A program made the translations under genes and the position numbers. Below the pieces are notes generated by a model. It was not told where the DNA came from, made no database searches, and worked only from the letters and a program-made list of their open reading frames with translations. From assembly GCA_035653295.1 (NCBI GenBank), contig DASRCB010000122.1:1-36847 (forward strand): a DNA stretch of 36,847 nt, written 5' to 3'. Positions 15,781-23,220 of this stretch are shown in pieces (position 1 is the stretch's first letter; each line of letters starts with the position of its first letter). This DNA comes from DASRCB01 sp035653295 (lineage in GTDB: Bacteria > Acidobacteriota > Terriglobia > Bryobacterales > Bryobacteraceae).

Positions 15781-17052
15781 ATGCCCGATAATGACATCTC
15801 ACGTATAATCGTCTTTAATAAAAATGGAGCGACCGCGAAAGGCGCGGCCGCCGTGGCGTCCTCATTTCCGAAATCAAGCTCGCTTTTCCCCGATCTCGGC
15901 AGCCACCGCGCCGCGAGTGTTCCGCTGAGCTACGTAAAAGAGGCCGATCGAGCCAACGCCCCGCTCACTTTTCCGAACCTCGGCATCACGCTCGGTTACG
16001 GCGATCAGTCGACCCTCAAGAAGCTGAACGATCATCCAGCGGTGAGTTACGCCGCGCGAGCGCCGCGGCTCGGCAGCATCCGGCCAGTGAGAGTTGCGCA
16101 GGCCGTTCCGCCCAAAGGGCTCACCTGGGGATTGCAAACCCTGGGGGTGCAACAACTATGGAAGCAGGGACTCAACGGCGAAGGCGTCATGGTCGGGCAT
16201 CTCGATACCGGAGTCGATGCCAGCCATCCGGCGCTGAAAGACCGCGTGGCCGAGTTTGCTGAGTGGGATTTTCTCGGCGGAAAGGTCGGCAAATCGAGTC
16301 CCCACGACTCCGCCACCCATGGCACACATACCGCCGGAACGATCTGCGGAGTTCGGGTGCAGGGGCGCTCTGTCGGAATTGCTCCCGGAGCGAAGCTGTG
16401 TTCCGGCCTCGTCATCGAAGGCGGCGATGCCACTGCGCGCGTCCTCGGCGGTCTGGACTGGCTCGTCGGGCTCGGTGTTCGGGTGATCAGCATGTCGCTC
16501 GGGTTCCCGGGCTATAATCCCGTGTTTACCCGGCTCGTGGATATACTGGTGAGCCGGAACATCGTGCCCGTTTTCGCCATTGGGAACGAGGGGCCGAACA
16601 GCAGCCGGTCGCCGGGTAACTATCCGCAGTCCTTCGCGGTTGGGGCCATCGATCAGGACGAGCATGTCGCGTTGTTCAGTTCCAGCCAGCATTTCGATCG
16701 TAAGGACGATCCGGACAAGCCGGACTGCGTGGCGCCGGGCGTCGGAGTGATCTCGGCAAAGCCGGGCGGGGGCTGGCAGGAGATGGACGGAACTTCCATG
16801 GCCACCCCTCACGTGGCCGGCCTCGTGGCTCTGCTTCTGCAGGCTAAACCCAACGCCTCCGCGCCGGAGCTGCAAGAGGCGATTTTGGCGTCCGCTGTGC
16901 CCATCACGGGCGAGCCGCCGCTTCGTTACGGCCACGGAGTGGTACACGCGGTCGAGGCCCTGAAGGCGCTGCAAACCCCGCACAGCGCTGCGGTTAAAAC
17001 TCGGCCGCCGCGCAAGGTAAAATCTAAGCGTGCGCGGAAGGCCAAGGGCTAA
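15781..17052 (+). CDS. Subtilisin-like serine protease (S8), no signal peptide
   Basis: The 423-residue protein carries an intact S8 triad: D142 in GHLDTGVD, H180 in THGTHTAG and S339 in GTSMATPHVAG, with oxyanion N269 in IGNEGPNS. Residues ~1-105 look like an I9-type propeptide (strand-rich, with LTFPNLGITLGYGDQSTLKK and HPAVSYAARAP). The N-terminus MPDNDISRIIVFNKNG has no signal peptide, so export is not obvious. The C-terminal ~18 residues are strongly basic (Lys/Arg-rich). The start ATG 15781 follows AAGGAAGG with 6-nt spacing. The 3' end overlaps the next small gene by 23 bp, suggesting a coupled protease/inhibitor pair. Cytoplasmic action is inference. Confidence 0.92.
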   Translation: MPDNDISRIIVFNKNGATAKGAAAVASSFPKSSSLFPDLGSHRAASVPLSYVKEADRANAPLTFPNLGITLGYGDQSTLKKLNDHPAVSYAARAPRLGSIRPVRVAQAVPPKGLTWGLQTLGVQQLWKQGLNGEGVMVGHLDTGVDASHPALKDRVAEFAEWDFLGGKVGKSSPHDSATHGTHTAGTICGVRVQGRSVGIAPGAKLCSGLVIEGGDATARVLGGLDWLVGLGVRVISMSLGFPGYNPVFTRLVDILVSRNIVPVFAIGNEGPNSSRSPGNYPQSFAVGAIDQDEHVALFSSSQHFDRKDDPDKPDCVAPGVGVISAKPGGGWQEMDGTSMATPHVAGLVALLLQAKPNASAPELQEAILASAVPITGEPPLRYGHGVVHAVEALKALQTPHSAAVKTRPPRKVKSKRARKAKG

Positions 17053-17335
17053 GTCGAAGGTCCAGGTGGATCCAAGACTGTCCGCGGCGCTCAAATCCGC
17101 AGGCGACGAGGGCACCGTCGAAGCGGTGCTGATGTTCGACAATCCGGCGAGCGCCTCCGGCAACCAAAACAGCGATCGGATCAGGAGCGAGATTTCCAGA
17201 ATCGCCGGCGGCGAAGCAGTGGAAGCCAACTACTTTCCCAACCTCGGGAGCGTCGCCGTCCGCGCCAAGGGCCGAGTAGTCCGCAAACTCCTGCGGCAGC
17301 CGGGTCTGGCAGTGGCTTCGCTGAACCGGTTGTAA
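17030..17335 (+). CDS. Small stand-alone I9 inhibitor/propeptide-like protein
   Basis: This 101-residue frame starts at GTG 17030 inside the protease gene. After a basic N-terminus it has the pattern of an I9 propeptide fold: VEAVLMFD (strand), SDRIRSEISRIAGGEAVEA (helix and strand), NYFPNLGSVAVRAKGRVVRKLLRQPGLAVASLN (strand, helix, strand). YFPNLGSVAVRAKGRVVRKLL lines up with TFPNLGITLGYGDQSTLKKL in the protease's own N-terminal region. It could inhibit, or help fold, the adjacent protease in trans. Family assignment is by pattern only. Confidence 0.6.
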   Translation: MRGRPRAKSKVQVDPRLSAALKSAGDEGTVEAVLMFDNPASASGNQNSDRIRSEISRIAGGEAVEANYFPNLGSVAVRAKGRVVRKLLRQPGLAVASLNRL

Positions 17336-17364
17336 CCTGCTCCGAACCGCGCCATTGACCATGT

Positions 17365-17402
17365 AGGAATTCGTGCCCTGGCGCATCGGTCCAGTGCTGT
17401 AG
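17365..17402 (+). pseudogene. Remnant of a uxaA 3' end (right copy of the direct repeat)
   Basis: GAATTC through TAG still reads EFVPWRIGPVL-stop, identical in protein to the uxaA C-terminus but with three synonymous changes relative to 15202-15239. Immediately upstream the similarity to uxaA (GACCATGTAGG versus GGCCATAAGG) is broken by an indel and an in-frame TAG. No start or upstream reading frame remains. It marks the right boundary of the protease module. Confidence 0.8.
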
Positions 17403-17463
17403 AACCCGGCAAACATCACCTTAATCACTGGATATAAGCGCCCGTCCGTCCGATGGATGCGTC

Positions 17464-18345
17464 ATGAAGCCATTCGTGTGCGCGTGGCTGGCCATCTGCC
17501 CGCTGTACGTCGCCCAGGAGCCCGTCGTCACTCAAACCAAAGTGATCAAAGGCGAGGATTGGAAAACGGATGTCACCATACGCAGGATCAACGGGCGCTG
17601 GTGGAGCCCGGACGACCGTGAAGTCTACCCGCCCTCCTCAGGCAGCTTCTTTTGGACTCTCGATTCCAAACCCGGAGTGGTCCGGTTCTTCCACCATCGC
17701 CCGTTCCAGCTAGCCCTCGCCGAGTCCCTGCACCTGTTCATGGCGCCCGATGAAGTGAAGGCGGCGCTCGGTCAGCCCAACCGCATCTTCGGTCAGGACG
17801 CACACGCGGTTTGGTATTACTACGCGGCGAACGGAACAAAACTCAGCGTGCGCTTTATGGATGGTGTGCTCGGCGAAGCCACATACTATTCCATCGGAGA
17901 GACAAGGACTCCCGTGGCGTCCATCGAACGTGAGCTCGATGGACGGAGCATTTACAAGGTAATGGCCGACCGCGCTGCCCGGAAAACCTGGGGCTGGCAG
18001 GCGCAAAAGGCCGAAGAGAATCGCATCGATCAGTCAGTGCGCAGCGCGGCGTTGCGGCATGGCATCCGTCCGGGCGCGCCTCCACACGTCGAAGTCGTCA
18101 CCGTCGCGGCCGCCGAGCCGGCACGCCCGGCTGCGAAGCGCCTGGTTTCCGCCGCGGCCGTTTCGAGAATTGCTGCCGGCGAGCGTCGCGAAGATGTGCT
18201 GAGCCGGCTTGGCGAGCCCCGAACGCGCTACTCCATCACCGGTGATGACGGCGTCCAGGAAACCTTTGCCTACGATCTGGACAGCGGCGAAAACGCCATC
18301 GTCCGCCTGCTCGACGGAAAAGTCACCGAAGTCCGGCGGCAATGA
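17464..18345 (+). CDS. Secreted protein with two BamE/SmpA-like domains
   Basis: The 293-residue product has a short signal-like N-terminus (MKPFVCAWLAICPLYVA). It has two stretches of BamE/SmpA-like sequence: MAPDEVKAALGQPNRIFGQDAHAVWYYYAANGTKLSVRFMDG (about 93-135) and IAAGERREDVLSRLGEPRTRYSITGDDGVQETFAYDL near the C-terminus, each with the hallmark helix, GxPxR turn and strand. BamE-like domains occur in outer-membrane assembly factors and other envelope proteins. A cysteine in the leader is not in a clear lipobox. TATAAG at 17433 could be its -10. The stop overlaps the next small gene (ATGA). Confidence 0.65.
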   Translation: MKPFVCAWLAICPLYVAQEPVVTQTKVIKGEDWKTDVTIRRINGRWWSPDDREVYPPSSGSFFWTLDSKPGVVRFFHHRPFQLALAESLHLFMAPDEVKAALGQPNRIFGQDAHAVWYYYAANGTKLSVRFMDGVLGEATYYSIGETRTPVASIERELDGRSIYKVMADRAARKTWGWQAQKAEENRIDQSVRSAALRHGIRPGAPPHVEVVTVAAAEPARPAAKRLVSAAAVSRIAAGERREDVLSRLGEPRTRYSITGDDGVQETFAYDLDSGENAIVRLLDGKVTEVRRQ

Positions 18346-18593
18346 TGCAGCCGATTACAGCCGCCGGCGCGGCCCTCAGCCTGGGCGTTCTCTTCCTGCG
18401 CTATCGCGCCGGGCGAACGAACCCTCGCCGACCGAATCCGAAACGGACCATTATGCTGGCGAAGGCCGTGGCGCTCGCGCTGCTCGCATGGCTGACGGTC
18501 AGTTTCTCGCTCCAGCACATGTTGGACAACATGGACGGAAGAACCGGCGACCCATCGCCTCTCGAACGGGTAGTCTCTTCCCTGTCAAAGTAA
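18342..18593 (+). CDS. Small two-TM membrane protein
   Basis: The 83-residue protein overlaps the previous stop as ATGA, indicating coupling. It has two hydrophobic segments (residues ~5-20 and ~37-58) separated by a very basic loop rich in Arg, Pro and Lys, so by the positive-inside rule both ends would face the periplasm. I recognise no family. Its neighbours are envelope proteins. Confidence 0.6.
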   Translation: MMQPITAAGAALSLGVLFLRYRAGRTNPRRPNPKRTIMLAKAVALALLAWLTVSFSLQHMLDNMDGRTGDPSPLERVVSSLSK

Positions 18594-18628
18594 GTCTCAT
18601 CGCAACAAACGTCCGATATCCTGATTCC

Positions 18629-21124
18629 GTGCACTCCTCCGCGATCCTTCGTGCGTGCGCTGCCGCCGGGTTCGTCGCCCTCGCGCTCGTTTCGCAAACC
18701 GCGCCGCGCACTCAGGTCGGGCCACTGCCCGACGGGAGCTTCCTGCTGAACAGCGGCTGGCGCGTGAAGCCGGTCGGCCGCCAGTTGCCCCTCGATACCT
18801 TCCCAATGTCCTGCGCGCTCTCGAAGGATGGCCGATTCCTGGCGGTGCTCAACGCCGGCTATCGGCCGCCATCGATCAGCGTCATTGATGTGAAAGCCGA
18901 GCGCGAAGTAGGCCGCGCCGGCATACCCGACGGCTGGCTGGGGCTGACATTTTCGCCCGACGGACACACCCTGTGGGTCGGCGGAGGATCAAAAGCAGCT
19001 GTGTTCGAATACGCGTTCAACGTGGAGGACGGCTCGCTGCGCCCCGGCCGAACCTTCACTTTGGCCGATAATCCCACAGCTCGTGAGTTCATCGGCGACG
19101 TGGCCGTCTCTCCCGATGGCCACCTCCTGCTCGCGGCCAGCCTGTATCGCGACGAGGTCCTGGTCGTGAACACGCAGTCCGGCACCATCCTCGACCGTTT
19201 TAAAACGCACCGCCGGCCGTACCGCATTCTGTTTCATCCCAGCGGCAAATCCTTCTTCGTCACCAGCTGGGCCGACGGCACGATGCAGCAGCTTCAGGTC
19301 TCCAATGGTTTTCAGATCGGAGTGGTTCGCCTCGGAGCGCACCCCACAGACATGATCTGGAGCGATCGGAAACCGGATGCCTCAGGCGAAGCCGCGCCCG
19401 AGTCGCAGCCGCAATGGCAGGCGCGCATGTTCATCTCTTCCGCGAACACCAACAACGTTTACGTTGTCGGCGTGGGCGAAAGCACTCTCACCAATCTCGA
19501 GACCATCAATCTCGGCATGACCGCGCGCCACCCCCTCGGCATGACTCCCAGCGCGCTGGCAATCACGCCCGATCAGAGGATGCTCTATACCGTCTGCTCC
19601 GACGCCAATGCCGTCGCCGCGGCGGACATCAGCGAGCTGCGCACGCACGTCGTTGGCTTCATCCCCGTAGGCTGGTATCCCACCGCCGCCCGCGTCGCGG
19701 CCGACGGCCGGCTGTTTGTGCTGAACGGCCGCGGCGCGCGCAGCTATCCCAATCCCGGCGGCCCAAGCCCATTGCAACAGCCCGAACCGGTTCATGTGGG
19801 CATCCGGGAGGTCGAATACGTCGGCCGTATTCAAAAAGGATCGCTGTCAATCATCCCGCCGCCCGATGACGCGACGCTGGCGACGTATACCAACGAGGCG
19901 CTCGAGAATTCGCCCTATCGCGACGAAAAGCTGGATGGCGTCATGGGGCCGCCCGGCAATCCCATCCCTCTGCGCCCCGGCGGGCCCACGCCCATTCAGC
20001 ACGTGCTCTACATCGTCAAAGAGAACCGCACCTACGACCAGGTGCTGGGCGACATCGGCAAAGGCGCGAGCGATCCTTCGCTGACGCTGTTTGGCGAGCA
20101 GATCACACCCAACCAGCACAAGCTGGCGCGCGATTTCGTCCTTCTCGACAACTTCTACGTGAACGGCGATGTCAGCGCCGACGGCCACAACTGGAGCACC
20201 GCGGCGATTGCGCCCGATTATGTGGAAAAGATGTGGCCCAACAGCTACGCCAAACGCCGCCGCACCTATGATTACGAGGGCGGCGAACCGGCGGCGTTTC
20301 CGCCCTCCGGTTATCTGTGGACCAACGCGTCGGCGCACGGCGTGAGCATGCGCAATTACGGCTATTTCGTAAGTAATCGGCCGGAGCCCGGACCCGGCGG
20401 CATTCAGGTCGGGGCGGTCCGCGACAATACGCTGGCGCAGTGCACGAACCTGTATTATCGCGGCTTCGACCTGAACTTTCCCGATGTCGAGCGCGCGAAA
20501 GTCTTCCTTTCCGATCTGGCGTTCTTCGCGAAGAGCGGCAACATGCCCCGGCTCATGTTCATGCGCCTGGGCAACGATCACACCTATGGCATGCAGCCGG
20601 GCAGGCTTTCGCCGCTTTCGCTCGCGGCCGATAACGATTATGCGCTGGGAATGATCATTGAAGCGCTGTCGAAAAGCGTGTTCTGGAAGAATACGGCGGT
20701 TTTCGTGGTGGAGGATGACGCGCAGAACGGGGCCGACCACATCGATTCGCATCGCTCCACCGCGTACCTGGTATCGCCATACGTGCGCCGGGGCTTTGTC
20801 GACAGCACGATGTACAACACCACATCCGTACTGCGCACCATGGAGCTGCTCCTCGGCCTGAACCCGCTGACGCACTTCGACGCCGGCGCCACGCCCATGT
20901 TCAACAGCTTCACTCCCAGTCCCAACTTCACCGCGTGGCAGGCGGAAAAGCCGCGCACGCCGCTGGACCTGCGCAATCCGGCAAGCCCCGAACGCCTGCC
21001 CTCGGAAAGCATGAACTTCGAGGAAGCGGATCAGATCGACGACGACGCACTCAATGCCGAGCTCTGGCGCGGAATCCGCGGTACAGACCCGCCGGCGCCG
21101 ACCTCCAGCTTCTTCAGCCGCTGA
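18629..21124 (+). CDS. Secreted YncE-type beta-propeller fused to a phosphoesterase domain
   Basis: The start GTG 18629 gives 831 residues with a signal peptide (VHSSAILRACAAAGFVALAL). The N-terminal ~400 residues contain repeats with the SPDG/TPDQ signatures of a YncE/YVTN propeller (LSKDGRFLAV, FSPDGHTLWVGG, VSPDGHLLLAAS, ITPDQRMLYTV). The C-terminal half is an alkaline phosphatase-superfamily phosphoesterase: VLYIVKENRTYDQVLGD, NFYVNGDVSADGHNW, LGNDHTYG and VVEDDAQNGADHIDSHRS supply the metal-binding Asp/Glu/His/Asn residues. Likely a periplasmic or secreted phosphomonoesterase or diesterase; the substrate is unknown. A longer in-frame extension upstream overlaps two other genes and is not credible. 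GH57 follows after 2 bp. Confidence 0.88.
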   Translation: MHSSAILRACAAAGFVALALVSQTAPRTQVGPLPDGSFLLNSGWRVKPVGRQLPLDTFPMSCALSKDGRFLAVLNAGYRPPSISVIDVKAEREVGRAGIPDGWLGLTFSPDGHTLWVGGGSKAAVFEYAFNVEDGSLRPGRTFTLADNPTAREFIGDVAVSPDGHLLLAASLYRDEVLVVNTQSGTILDRFKTHRRPYRILFHPSGKSFFVTSWADGTMQQLQVSNGFQIGVVRLGAHPTDMIWSDRKPDASGEAAPESQPQWQARMFISSANTNNVYVVGVGESTLTNLETINLGMTARHPLGMTPSALAITPDQRMLYTVCSDANAVAAADISELRTHVVGFIPVGWYPTAARVAADGRLFVLNGRGARSYPNPGGPSPLQQPEPVHVGIREVEYVGRIQKGSLSIIPPPDDATLATYTNEALENSPYRDEKLDGVMGPPGNPIPLRPGGPTPIQHVLYIVKENRTYDQVLGDIGKGASDPSLTLFGEQITPNQHKLARDFVLLDNFYVNGDVSADGHNWSTAAIAPDYVEKMWPNSYAKRRRTYDYEGGEPAAFPPSGYLWTNASAHGVSMRNYGYFVSNRPEPGPGGIQVGAVRDNTLAQCTNLYYRGFDLNFPDVERAKVFLSDLAFFAKSGNMPRLMFMRLGNDHTYGMQPGRLSPLSLAADNDYALGMIIEALSKSVFWKNTAVFVVEDDAQNGADHIDSHRSTAYLVSPYVRRGFVDSTMYNTTSVLRTMELLLGLNPLTHFDAGATPMFNSFTPSPNFTAWQAEKPRTPLDLRNPASPERLPSESMNFEEADQIDDDALNAELWRGIRGTDPPAPTSSFFSR

Positions 21125-21126
21125 CG

Positions 21127-23220
21127 ATGCCGCACATCTACCTGTGCTTCGTCTGGCACATGCATCAGCCCTTCTACAAGGACCTGATCACCGGCGAGTA
21201 TCACCTGCCGTGGACGCGCATGCACGCCCTCAAGGATTACTACGGCATGGTGGAGGTGCTGCGCGACTTTCCGGCCGTGCGCCAGACCTTCAATCTCGTG
21301 CCCTCGATGCTGGCGCAGATCGAGGAGTACGCCGCGGGCAAGGCGTCCGATCCGTTTCTCCATGCCGCCCTCAAACCCGCCGAGGACCTGACCGAAGCCG
21401 AGCAGGAGTTTCTGCTCCGGTATTCGTTCCAGGCCACGGCGCGCGTGATCGGCAGATTCCCGCGATATCAGGAGCTGAACGATCACTGGCAGGGATCGGG
21501 CCGAAACGCATCGCGCGCGCGGCGCATGTTCGGAGCGCAGGCCTTCCGCGACCTGCAGGTGCTGTCGCAGCTGGCCTGGTTCGATGAGGAGTTCCTGGAG
21601 CGCGACAGCGCCGTTCGCGAGCTGGTGGCCAAAGGCCGCGGCTTCAGTCGAGCGGATCAGGAACTCATCGGCCGCAAAGAACTCGAGATCGCCGGCGCGG
21701 TGATACCCGCCTGGCGCGAGTTTTCCGCCCGCGGCCAGGTGGAGCTTTCGACAACGCCGTTCTACCATCCGATTCTGCCGCTGATCTGCGACTCCAATAT
21801 CGCCACCGTTTCGCACCCATACGTGCCGCTGCCGCCGCGCTTCTGCTGGCCCGAGGATGCCCGCTGGCAAGTGCAGAGCGCGCGCAAATACATGACCTCG
21901 AAGTTTGGCCAGGCGCCGGCTGGGCTGTGGCCGTCGGAAGGGTCGGTTTCCGATGAGGTGCTCGGGCTTGCAGCCCAGTGCGGGTTCCAGTGGACTGCCA
22001 CGGACAATGGGGTGCTGGCGCGCAGCATCGGCGAGGAGCCGACGCCGGAGCGGACTTATCAGCCGTGGTTGTGGTCGAAGGGCGGCCGTAACATCCACGT
22101 GCTGTTCCGCGACCACTACCTGAGCGACCTGATCGGCTTCGTGTACTCGAAGATGACCGCGCGGGAGGCGGCTCACGACTTCATCGGCCGGATTCGCGCC
22201 GCTTCTGAGCCGCTGCTGAAGTCCGGCCGCGATGCCTTGGCGCCCATCATTCTCGACGGCGAGAACGCCTGGGAGTATTACGACCGCAACGGGCGTCCCT
22301 TTCTGCGAGAGCTATACGGTCTGATATCCGAAGCAAAAGACCTGACCGCCGTAACAGTCTCCGAAGCGATCGCGGCCGTACCCGCGGCGCCCATGAACCA
22401 CATCTTCCCGGGCTCCTGGATCAACGCCAACTTCGACGTGTGGATCGGCGCCGAGGAGGACAACAAGGCGTGGGACCTGCTGCTGCAGGCGCGCCAGACG
22501 TACGATGAGATGCACGCCGCCGTCAGCGAGGAAGCGCGGAAGCTCGCCTGGGAGGAGCTCATGATCGCCGAGGGCAGCGACTGGTGCTGGTGGTACGGGC
22601 CCGAGCACGGCTCCGAAAACCGGCCCGAGTTCGACCAGCTGTATCGCCAGCACCTGGCCAATGTCTGGCGCGCGCTCGGCGTCAGCCCGCCGGAGGCGCT
22701 GTCGCGGCCCATTCTCAAATCGGAACAGCGCGCCTTCGACCAGCCGCCCACGGCGCCCCTGAAGCCGTCCATCGACGGGCGTGTGACCAGTTACTTCGAG
22801 TGGATGGGCGCCGGACGCTATCGCCCCGATACGCGCTCCGGGGCCATGCATGGAAAGCGCCTGGTCGCTCGCGAGGTCATGTACGGCAGCGACGGGCGCA
22901 GCTTTTTCCTGCGCATCGATTTCGAGGAGCAGGTGAAGGACTGCGAGGTTCGCATCGCGCTGCGCGGCCGCGATGGAAACCCGCTGCAGATGCGGGCCGT
23001 GGTCGTCGATGGCGGGCGCGTCGATTTTCCGAACGCAGCAGGACATCCGGTCGCGGCCGCGGACCGCATCTTCGAGTTCGCGCTGCCGCTGAGCGACGCC
23101 GGGATCGGCGCGGGGCAGCGCGCGGCGTTCCAGCTCTCCATCTGGCGCGATGGCCTGCCGCTCGACGCCATCCCACAGCAGGGCTGGATCGAGTTCTCCA
23201 CCGCCGACCCCTCAGCGTAG
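21127..23220 (+). CDS. Glycoside hydrolase family 57 (alpha-glucan-acting type)
   Basis: The 697-residue enzyme starts with FVWHMHQPFYKD, the GH57 motif-1 histidines. The nucleophile is E in GLWPSEGSVSDEVL, the acid/base D is in IILDGENAWEYY, and the barrel sequence between fits family 57 amylases. The C-terminal ~200 residues (from about GRVTSYFEWMGAG) are a beta-sandwich module. GH57 enzymes hydrolyse or transfer alpha-glucans. There is no signal peptide, so it probably works on intracellular glycogen-type polymers. The start ATG 21127 sits 2 bp after the previous stop. The 3' end overlaps the convergent gene by 9 bp. Specificity (amylase, pullulanase or branching) is not determined. Confidence 0.9.
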   Translation: MPHIYLCFVWHMHQPFYKDLITGEYHLPWTRMHALKDYYGMVEVLRDFPAVRQTFNLVPSMLAQIEEYAAGKASDPFLHAALKPAEDLTEAEQEFLLRYSFQATARVIGRFPRYQELNDHWQGSGRNASRARRMFGAQAFRDLQVLSQLAWFDEEFLERDSAVRELVAKGRGFSRADQELIGRKELEIAGAVIPAWREFSARGQVELSTTPFYHPILPLICDSNIATVSHPYVPLPPRFCWPEDARWQVQSARKYMTSKFGQAPAGLWPSEGSVSDEVLGLAAQCGFQWTATDNGVLARSIGEEPTPERTYQPWLWSKGGRNIHVLFRDHYLSDLIGFVYSKMTAREAAHDFIGRIRAASEPLLKSGRDALAPIILDGENAWEYYDRNGRPFLRELYGLISEAKDLTAVTVSEAIAAVPAAPMNHIFPGSWINANFDVWIGAEEDNKAWDLLLQARQTYDEMHAAVSEEARKLAWEELMIAEGSDWCWWYGPEHGSENRPEFDQLYRQHLANVWRALGVSPPEALSRPILKSEQRAFDQPPTAPLKPSIDGRVTSYFEWMGAGRYRPDTRSGAMHGKRLVAREVMYGSDGRSFFLRIDFEEQVKDCEVRIALRGRDGNPLQMRAVVVDGGRVDFPNAAGHPVAAADRIFEFALPLSDAGIGAGQRAAFQLSIWRDGLPLDAIPQQGWIEFSTADPSA

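Noticed and set aside
15482..15802. Possible small - strand gene in the gap before the protease
   Set aside because: No recognisable protein, no ribosome site, and composition typical of a chance frame.
18209..18628. Upstream in-frame extension of the propeller/phosphoesterase
   Set aside because: It overlaps two real genes in other frames and precedes a clear signal peptide at GTG 18629.
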